Part shown: piece by piece, positions 1 to 10,600 of the stretch | Layout of the letters: each line of letters starts with the position of its first letter | Numbering within the stretch: position 1 is the first letter of the stretch | Origin: Druceiella hillmani | Lineage: Eukaryota; Arthropoda; Insecta; Lepidoptera; Hepialidae | DNA length: 64,000 nucleotides | Direction of reading: 5' to 3' | Assembly: GCA_039881145.1 (NCBI GenBank) | Contig: JAYKKI010000039.1 | Location: 19,214,001 to 19,278,000 of the forward strand | Translations under genes and position numbers: made by a program | Notes under the pieces: generated by a model | What the model was told of the DNA's origin: nothing | The model's input: the letters and a program-made list of their open reading frames with translations, nothing else | Databases searched by the model: none

Positions 1-179
1 TAATATAATTTTATAATCCGTTGCGTTACACGCTAAGAAATCACCAAAAACAGATTTGGAATATTTTTTATGCTGATTTTCCTATTATTTTCTTGTTTAT
101 AATGTGTCTTTTGATTTGATTTGATTTCTATTTATGTGGTAAGTAAATGAAAGCTAATTAAGGCCTCTTTCTATCTGCA

Positions 180-1060
180 TCACTTCCGTTCATTTTGGGC
201 TGTCTGAGTCCAGTTTTTGCCCGCAACTCTCTTTATATCTTTCCATCGCATTTGCGGCTCTTCAACTTGTCTCTTACACTCCCACGGATTCGATTTTAAA
301 TGAACTTTGCACGACGAGTCTGAGTTTTGAACAATGTGACCAGTCCATTGTCACTTAAGGTAGTCACTGTCTTGACAATGTCAGTAACTTTGCTTTACCT
401 CCAAAGTCACATATTTGTCTTGTGGTCCTTTAAGGAGATCCTTGCCAACTTCCCTTCCATCGCCCTTTGAGTTACGTTCAGCTTTTGCAGGATGGTATCT
501 GTTGTTACCAAAGTTTCGGCACCATAATTGAGGACTAGTAGTATAAACTGATTGAAGATGCATATTTTTAAATGGTTCTTGATGTTCATTTTAAAGGTGA
601 ACTCAAGTTTTAAGAAGACTGACCAACCCAGTTTTACGGTTCTGTCCACTTCGTTGACCTGGTTCTTTTTACCCATTTGTTGTTCTTGGCCCAGGTACAC
701 ATACTTGTCTATGCGCACTATTATAGTACCGTCCACATTTATAGTCATAGGGCGATTGGTTTCCAATGGCATGACTTTTGTCTTCTTCAGATTCATTTCG
801 AATTTTACCGACAGTGATGCTTAGTGCAATTCCTGAATTTTTAGTCTGTAATACATCTGGTTTGTTAAGAAACGTTGTGTACAAACCTCAAGTTATTTAA
901 ACATGCATCTGATTTCATAAGACCATAATTTTCTCAAATCTGTTGTTTAAAAACATCTACCACGATGGTAAAAAGTTTGGGTGACATTATGTCCACCTGC
1001 CTGACTCCCCTTATAGATACGAGTTTGCTATGAAGAGGTACTAAGGATACAATCAGAGTA
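180..1060 (-). mobile_element. LINE remnant, reverse-transcriptase C-terminal part
   Basis: Minus-strand translation gives GVRQVDIMSPKLFTIVVDVF (RT motif before the YADD box), then YVYLGQEQQM, VKLGWSVFLKLEFTFK and FNQFILLVLNYGAETLVTTD with LNVTQRAMEGKLARISLKD. These are the usual marks downstream of the catalytic box in insect non-LTR endonuclease-reverse transcriptases. Stops and frame changes make it dead. No 5' part or endonuclease is visible. Confidence 0.8.
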
Positions 1061-1456
1061 GCGTACTTAAATATCTATGATTTATTCTCAAATTTCTAAG
1101 CACTCATATTTGAAAATTAGCTTAAATTAAGCTACAAATAAATTATGTAAAATTTTTTATTAAATCCGAAAGAGTTTGCAAGATATATTTTCATTTGGTC
1201 TAAATTATAAATGCCAAATATAATGCCAATTAAAAATGAAAAAAAAATTATTTTGCCTGTTGAATGCCATTATTGAAATATTTTTTGTAAGTCTGTTCAA
1301 TTTTTGCTTTTTATTTTAAAATGAAGGTAAATTTTTGTATTTCTTCCCAGTCTGGTTTTAACTTACTAATATTTTTTAGAGCATAACCATTATTTGTCAT
1401 ATCGAATAAAACTAAAAAGTGCACCAATTAAAGAAAATAAATTCTTTTCTACTTAG

Positions 1457-1699
1457 GATTATGATATTTCACCAAAGCAAGCTGACCCTATAGAAGACAC
1501 CCTTGAAATATACTGCACCGTCGACGAGCTCCGACAGAGAATACAGAACTTACAACCCGAATTAAAGTTACCCAATGACGATGTCAAAAGCCATACCAAG
1601 ATCGAAGATGTGGAGAACGAACTGAACAGCGCCAAGAACATGGAAGTGAAGAACACCTTGAATTTCAACTTCATCGAGGGCAAACGGGACGTCTTACAG
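1457..1699 (+). CDS. SH2D4-like exon a (first in window)
   Basis: This 81-codon internal exon is phase 0 at both ends. Acceptor ACTTAG is followed by GAT TAT GAT; donor is CAG/GTAGAT. It encodes a charged segment starting [20 protein letters not shown] and ending IEGKRDVLQ, with an acidic middle. No known domain is recognised. It is assigned to the SH2D4 gene because its frame joins the next exon without a break and nothing else is coding on this strand. It is the least certain exon of the model. Confidence 0.7.
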
Positions 1700-4600
1700 G
1701 TAGATATTATTATTTATAGGGGTTCATACCTTAAAAGGAAACATGTGAATATCAATTTTTGTGTTCGAATTATTAAAGATTGCTGTATCCTCCCTTCCTC
1801 GAAAATTCACAGATACTCTATACAGTTGCCCTAAGAATAACTTCTCAATAAATTAAAACAACCGTGGAAGAAATAACATGAATAAAGTGCAACAATATAT
1901 GTTGTAATACTTTATTTCTCCTGGAGGCACAATTCCGTGTCAGTATAACAAAGTATAATAATAACTTAGTTATACCTAATTAAAGAAAAATACACATTTA
2001 CCTTATTTGGTTTTATTCTGAGCACTAAGACCATTCCAATTGGGAATAACTACCTCACACGCTTCCTCCCATAGCTTTTTCTTCTGATTCACATCTGAGT
2101 ACTCTTAGTTTTTTCATAAAGCGTGGGTCTTTTTTTAACTTCCTCTATCAAAGTTATGATTGACGTTTTGACAAGCAGCAGTGGAGCAGAATTGGGCAGC
2201 GCCATTTTTACAGGCACATGAGTGACCATTTAAGGGTTCTGCCCTTAAGAGATCACTCACATGTCTGTTATAGTTTATAGGCCACAGCCTTTTGTTCTTA
2301 GAAGTTTCCTAATGAGGAAATTTTAAATTTGATACACAAAATTATTTTGGAAATTTAGGGGGAAAAATTAAGTACTCAAAACAGATTTGAAAATTCCATG
2401 TATAATGTGACATATCATTTGAACAAGCTAGATATAAGTTCTCAAAAATATTTTGTTTCAAAAATAATTTTTGATATTACATCTTCAGAGATATATACAG
2501 AAAAGTATACATAATAATGTATACCTTTTCTATATTCCAAAAAATAATGAGTTTCTAGAAGCCCACGCAAAGGTTCTAAGAAAACTATAGTTACGATTCT
2601 AGATGTCATAATTCATAATTTTCAAAAGATGCACCATGTTTTAACGCCTACGAATGATATAGTAAGCAATAAATTTACATATTTAATTTTAAAGCCAATT
2701 TTCTCAGAATCCATGCAGTGTAACATTATGTCAAACTTGAAATTTGACATAATATTACATTTTATTTACCAACATATTTGTACCAGCAAATTTTTGTAAA
2801 ATATTTGTAAAACAGTTAAAAAGGAGATTTTAAAAAAAATATTTTCATATACTAACCTAGTATAGCGATCAAGAAACAGTAACTAAATCATATAATGAAA
2901 TAAAAACATAGTTATTATAAATATTCTCATTTTATATATTATGTGGCATATCAATATTATATAGTAAATTTAAGTATAATTCAAGTATTATATAGTAAAT
3001 TTATTTATAGGTTTTTTGAAAATAGCATTTCTTCAGTGAATAATTTGCAATATTACTTATAAGGTTAAAAGTAAATCATTGATACGAGTATTGGACAGAT
3101 ATTTAAGTATTGTTGAGTAAATGTATTTAATATTTATTTGCTATTTTAAATTATGCTTTCTATTATTGTGATAAGGCAGCGTACAGACTGTAACTTTTGT
3201 TACTTAATTGCGATAATTGAAATCGAACTTAATTTACAATAATACTAACAACAAATACCACTCATTATTAATATTTTTACTACAACAGGAGATAGCCCTC
3301 ACTTATACGCACACTGCACCGAGTGAGCCTGGTTCATTACTCGATGTGGGGAATGGTGGTCACAAAGGTGGTGTAAGTTCGCGTGTAGCCGCTTGGGAGC
3401 GACGCGTAACAGCGGCACGTGCTGGCGAGATACTTCGCGGTATGCGACAACGACTAGCTGCCCAGGTGCGAGAAGCAGAAAGGCGAGCGCTCCATGAAGA
3501 TAGGTTGTGGCTTGAGCAGGGTGAGTAACATTGACGAGAAAGAATAGAATAAGAATGAGGATATTATGTATTTAATTGTCAACACTACTGCTGAAGATGG
3601 ATGTTCCATCTTCATCATTTAGGTTTAAACGTGGCAGAATTTGCTGTCATTCTGATACCATTAGATAGAGAATAAATAGGTCAGAAAATTGTTATTTTGT
3701 CATATACCAAAACTGTTTTGATATATAACCACTGCAAAAAAATACTGGGCAGTATTGCTACACTACCGTAATTTTTTTTGCATGAAAACATCTTTCGTGG
3801 ACCAAGCAAGCTGAAAAAAGCTTAGCTTACTTCTTAGAGCACCTCAATATCTATATAATGATGTACAAATAACTTGTATAACGCTTTTCGTTGCAGAATT
3901 ATGACTAATTCTTTGGTTGCGCAGAGAATTTTAAGACTTTTTTTGACTTCCCCCTCCCCGCTTGATGATATAAACTTTGCAGATGTTGTTGGCGTTTCAT
4001 CGTTAACTCTGGCATGATTTTAGTATGGAAGCCTTTTTAAGCCTTTTTTTTGGCACTTATTTCAGGTTTGGAGACTGAAACTACTGTTTCTCTGATACCC
4101 AGCCATTAACGTTTGTGTGTATGGTTAACGTATGTAACCCACTTCTCATCGCCAGTTACTAACTGATTCTACCAATCAAAGTTACGTTTCAATGTCAATA
4201 ACTGTTGACATGTATCAACTCTACACTGAAGGTGACATGATGACAACTCGTAGGGTATCCACACATTGTATTTTGAAACTTTTCCCGACTCGTGCAAATG
4301 TGTCTCTATGATGCCATGACTGCAGTGTAGCTCATCTGCCAATTGACAAGTCATCAGTAGAGGATCCTCCTCAATTAGAAGTCGTAATCGTTGAATGTTC
4401 AATTCAACAGGACGTCCGGTACAGGGTATGTCCTCAAGATCGTAGTCCTCATTCCTGAACTTTTTGAACCAAATCTTTGCCGTCGTGTAAGACACCGTGG
4501 ACTTGCCCATCGCATGATGTATATTATTTGGGGCAGTCTTTACATCGTGACCCAGATGAAATTCGTAAATTAATGGAATCCGTATTTCATATAGACTTAA

Positions 4601-7600
4601 ATCCATGTAATTCACTTAAAGCTTCGGTGCTGACGGTTGCACTTTGGCCTATTTATACCCTACAGTCAAACCTTCTAGAAGTTTCGTGAATCTTTCAAGA
4701 AATGTCCCAAAGTTGTGACTAAAAACTTACTAGCCAATCTAATATTTGGTAAGATGATCTAGAGTTAGTAGTGAAGGTGTTTATAAATTACGAGAATTAT
4801 TATAGATGAATAAGCAATAAGGTAGAATAAGAATATTAAAGAATAAAGAGGATGTATATTGATTGTTTACATCATTGATGGAAAAGTAACATAAAATTGT
4901 ATAAAAGTTAGGAATGATGAGGTTGGTGTCAGTATGAAAACATCAGTGATCGCTTTAAAATAAATGATAGAAAAATTTTTGTAGAAAAACAGTTATGAAA
5001 GAAAGTGAAAATAATTGTGTAATTAAAAAAAATCGTAAAAATAAATTAAATGACGTAATGAGACCATTTAAATGGTTATATAAATAGTATTAAATTCATA
5101 CAGATATACATAGTATTTCTGTATATAATATTCTGCGTAGAGTAAAAAAATATTTGAGATTATCAAGAAATGTGTTTTTCTTAATTAAACGTTTGAGTGC
5201 CGACGAGCGCCATCACGCTTGTGCGCGTACTAACTAAATTTGCCACGAGTGCGTAGGCGCTCGCGAAATCAGTTGCGGTTTAGCGCGCGGTAGGGGAGGT
5301 CGCTCGCACACATCACTAATTTTTTATGTTTCTACGTGTTACATAAAGTTTTAATTATGGGTTAAAAATTTTTAACCCATAATTTCGGAACACGAAAATA
5401 ATTTGTGTTAAAAAAATTAATAAAATTGGATAATTTTTTGAAGAGATACAGTTTTTTTTCGAGACAAGGGTAAATGACATCAGAAACAAAAGATTTCTTT
5501 GGCATTTTTAAGTATATATGAGTAAAAAACCATGGCATTAATTAGAGCAATTTTTCTTAATCTTCTTTTAAACTATCTATCTGTCATTTCAGAAAGGAAA
5601 GCCAAAGAAGCTGAGCACCAGATGAGGGAGATAGCGAGACGAGCCAGGGAAGAGCACAGACGATGCTCAGTCATCGTTGGTAACGATGCTGAAACCACGG
5701 AGACTTGTTACTCAGAATCTAGTCTTGCATTAGGAGGTAATTTTTAGTTTTCTACTAGCTGGTAATTTTTTAATGGCTTTTTCATTGTGTTCTTGTGTTA
5801 TGAAATCATTGGGTCTAAGCAAAGTACTCAAATTAAGTATTTTAAGGAATGTTGTACGTTTCTAGAAAAAGACATTCACAATGCCTATCATTTTTTGATG
5901 CTGGAAAGTTAAAAAAAACTCTTTAAGTTGCCAGTATCAAAAAATTATTGGCATTGTGAATATGTTTTTCTAGATATATAAAACGTTATATTAATGTGAA
6001 TTGTTATGAGTAAACATCATATTCTCAGTTTTCAGAACGAAATTTATCATATGTCACTGACTGACACTTTAACTAGAGATCAATGTTTTCAATTCTGAAT
6101 GTGGTGTGAAGAAAGAAAGTATGGATGAGCAGTACGGTAATTGGCAACACATTCAAATGCATGCTTTTTACTGAATTATCTTATAATATGCGTAAAGATG
6201 TAAGGCTTTAATGCAAATATGTTGCATTTCAAACAATGCTAGTACGTGGTTCTTTTATTTATTTGTGTATTATATAATACTAGCGTGACCTGTGCGAAGT
6301 CTTCGCATTATTTATTCCATTATGAAGCTCAGATGACAGATCAAACAAATATTTTACTAAAATTGACATATAGAGGCGCAAGTATCAAAAGCATTGAGCT
6401 AAAGCGCCACTTTATTTATACGTGAGTGGATTTGAAATTAAACAAAAATTTTACCGACCGTCAATCGTATTGACGTTGAGCCGTTAGATGGCAGCATTGC
6501 TGTTTTGTGTATATAATTTTAATAATTAATTAATTTGCAAAAACAATAGCAATAATAAATTTTTTAGTTGTGGATGCCGGTAGAGCAAGCAATTATCTAT
6601 AAAATGATATATAATTTATGTGGATTAGTTGTGAGGTTTTTTCTAAAAAGGGAGTGTAACATCTTAAAACCTTAGCGAATTAATTTATATAATAATATGT
6701 TTATAATTATGAGTTTCTTAGGATTCTGTATTTCAAAGAGTTAAAATAGCACTTTTCTGGTGAAACATGTTTCTGTCGAATGGCTAAAACCATTGACTTG
6801 AATTTTTGTATAAGCTTTTACGTGAGCCTATGTCTAGGGATGGAGAGTTATAAAAAATTTTTCAATACTTTCAAGTGTTAATGCTCAGGTTATATAATTA
6901 AGGGAGAGTATTATATGAAGGTGTCAAAATTAAATGTATTTCCATTTGATATTGTGTCAATTTACAAAATGTTATTTTTCAATAACTCAATCCTCTTTAT
7001 TTGTAAAATTAAATGACTAAAAAACTAAAAATATTCGAGAATTTAGTAGGCATCCAGAATTTAAAAATATTTCATTGATTTTTTTGTTAGTTCACGCTTG
7101 TGTTATGTGTAAAGGAATGGTCAATGTATGTGTAATGACAAAAGTATTTACGACACGAGGAAGGAATCAATCTAAATCATTAGATAATTTCTTAATATAG
7201 AATTGAAAATAGAAATCTATATTAAGAAGGTTCACCGCCATTAGAGAGTCAAGGTAAAATTAGCAGCTAAATGTCATATTTGTCTTGATTTATACATATT
7301 TATATTCAGAGGTGAAAATTGTTGCAGTTGGAAAACCTCCAAATCGCGAAGCCATTATTGACTGGTTCCGGCAGAAGGAATTGCAAAGAGGTGCTGGTTT
7401 GGACGAGAGTAATAAAGCAGCCGTTTGGTTCCATGGTATAAATATTGCATTCTTTTTGTAAATAACTAGTACCGTAGCTTTATTATAATGCTAATAATAA
7501 TCAATAAAGCAAATTATGCCTAGCAATTAATTAGTCTTTTTTGTTTCTCTACTAGTTTAATCTGTTGTTATTATGGAGGAAAGTTGTTATGCTAATATTG

Positions 7601-10600
7601 AGATATGACAAGTATAATCCACCGTCCACATAAACCAGCTCCAATGGACCTGGTTGTGTTTTGTTCAATTCAGTCGTATGCAGACCATAGACATGGGGTT
7701 CTTGTAATTAAAGTTCCCAATATTTTCAGTGAAATCCATCACCATTCTAGTGTTTTTATCACATGCATTAAACATTCACAAAATAAAAACAGGACACATT
7801 GAGTTACTTTTCATGCGTAATTATATACCAATGTTATAAGTTTTCAAAAAAATATTACAGTCATGTTTGAATGACATGCGCAAGCGCTGCACCGTGAGAA
7901 GCTACAGTATTAGCAGTGCGTTTGATGCAAATTTTCAATTACTGTAATACCTTGATTCACTCGTGCTACAATCACAAAGCATCGCTTTGTCTCTGTTGGT
8001 TAATTTTACATGTAGGCAATTTGTGCTTGCAACTGTGAGAGTTAGTGTGTACCATGCCCGTTTTGAATTTACATAAAGTAAGAGTGTACCATATCTTCCC
8101 TATTTTATTTTAATCTAAGATTAATTGGTAATTTTTATTCAAATATGTATTTAAATACAAGTTAATAAAACAATGTATTTCTATGAATTATTTTGAAAAA
8201 AAAAACAAATAAAAAATCTGTTCAGTATCATTTCACATTATAGATAATCAACTCACCATGTTAGATAATCACCCCACCAGAAAATACCATATGTGCTTGA
8301 CAATTGTAGATTGTTTTACAATAAGGAGAGATGGGTTGTAATTCCAGCTACTGAGAATTTCAGTAATATTCTATGACTATTTTAAAAAAAAATAAACAAA
8401 ATTTGAAATTTCCTGGATCATAGAGTCTTGATTACTCGAAATGTCCTCATCAAAATGTCGAAGGTCGTCCTTGCTAAAAAAATCGACAATTACAAAAGTT
8501 TAATTCAATCCTTGCTTTAAAAACTTAAATCATTCATATTTTTACTCCAAACAAAGTTAATGAAACTAATAAAAATGACACGGTTCAAAGTAATGAGCGA
8601 TTTTTGTTTCCAAGGATTGAGCTTATAAATTGAAATGCTTCAACGGTTTAATACCTTTTAACGTCTTTAACAAGCGACATACAATGCTTGTAAATATTTC
8701 TGTGACGAACGTGGCAATCCTCTGTGTGAAAAGGACTGTTAACTGTACAATAATTTAATGTATAACAGAGTGTAACTTTGACTTGTCACACTCCTGCCTT
8801 TGTTGTGGACGTTGTGTTAATTATTATGTGAAATACGGTTTAGTCACAATGTATTAGCGAAGAGTTGTTAAGAAATAAAATCAATATTATGCTGTGTATA
8901 ACAACGGTTTTTTTAATTGTATTTGCTGATAAAACGACAATGCTTTATTTAACAGACTGATAATGTAAAAGGCTTGTGATTTGAAATGGTAGAATTGTTT
9001 ACAAGGACTGCTTTACTTCATATAAAGCAGTCCTTATAATAATCCTTGTATAATAGGACCTCAAATATCCAGACAATAAATGTGAGATTATTCATATTGA
9101 TAGAAATTTGTGTATTCAGACTAAGAATTTCACAGTGGGCTTTTGACTTTTTTTTTGTCTATTATAAAAGTAGAAAGAAACCTACTGAAATACATTATGG
9201 TCAGCCTTTTTTTAGTTAATTTATTTATCATTATTAATAAATGAAATGCCAAGGACTAATTGCAAAATGTTTCACCCATATATAACGTAATCCTAATGCC
9301 ATCTATAACTCAATTTGAGAATAACAATTTTTAAAAACGAACATTGTCGTGTTTTTTGAAATTTGGATGTTATTATATAGAGTACGTTTCACTAGCCGCT
9401 CGCAACGCTCGCACCCACGACTGCATACATATCCATTCCACTAGCTTGTCAACGTTGTAACTGTCAGTTCAAGTGGAATGGGTTATGAACAATGCGTATT
9501 CGTAACACGTTTGTAACTATAAGTAAATGGCGGGTATTGGACAAATATCAAGAGATTATATTTTTTATTATATTTATTATTTTAGATAATAATTTTGACT
9601 TATAGTAATTGTAAAAGTGCAATTTAATTTCTGTGTATTAATTGTTGGACAATAATTTAGACTTACAGTAACTAAAAGTGCAATTTAATTTTTCTAAAAG
9701 TTTGATAAATGCATTTGCATCTTTTGGTGTAACCTTCATTTCTATTAGGTACTTTTCAAAACTGCATAATGTGATTCTCTCCATCATTATATTTAATTTT
9801 CAAACATGATATAAATTTATTTACGTAAACTTCATAATCAATGTGTTAAAGTCAATTTGACAGATAAACGACCGCAACGACCCACGACGGTACGTGGGTC
9901 GTCGCGGTCGTGAACAATGACGCCGTCAATGATGTATTGATCAAGACCGCAACGACCGCGGTCACCAAGTGGAACGATACAGTGAGCGATTTGAGCGCTG
10001 TGGAACGTACTTATAATGTGTAAACAAATACCTTTGAAATATGTAGAAATAAATTTATGCAATTAACCACCATCTATAATAAAAAAATTATAGTCTATTG
10101 TTATTTCGTACAATTGCTGATGTTAATAAACTCGATAATATGACTGTAACAATGATATTGTAACGATGGACAACTTATTTTTACATGTTTAATAAAACAA
10201 AATTAACTTCTTGGAGCAGTTTTACTTCTGCCGTGTGGTCATAGACCACATAACTGTTATCTTGTTTTATGCATAACTGTTTTCTTTTTTTTATAATAGA
10301 AAATTATTAAAAAACAAGTAAACAAACATATATATATATATATATATATAGTGGACTTAAAATGATAAAAAATCTTTAAAATCCTATAAATTAAAAATAA
10401 TGTGAGTTACTTTGCAATATAAAATAATTCCTATTTGCTTATATTGATATATAGTCCAAAGGTTAACAATTAAAATCAAGGCTGTACGTTTAAGCAACCA
10501 TCAGAGTTTGAATTTTTGAATTTACTTATGAATTACTTTATTAACATAAAATCTTTTATTTGCAGGTCTGATAACGCGTAGCGAGGCCGAGTCACTGCTT

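Larger units (their letters stand above)
1700..3288 (+). other. SH2D4-like intron
   Basis: Besides the MADF remnant and hairpin, the remainder is AT-rich with no exon-like sequence. Short near-duplicates of TATATAGTAAATTTA lie near 2958-3002. Confidence 0.6.
7436..10565 (+). other. SH2D4-like intron
   Basis: Apart from the MITE-like element and the TA microsatellite near 10329-10350, this is AT-rich sequence with no exon-like segment bounded by splice sites. Confidence 0.55.

Noticed and set aside
9838..10062. Minus-strand 74-residue frame
   Set aside because: It runs through the GC-rich hairpin of the MITE-like element; no coding features.
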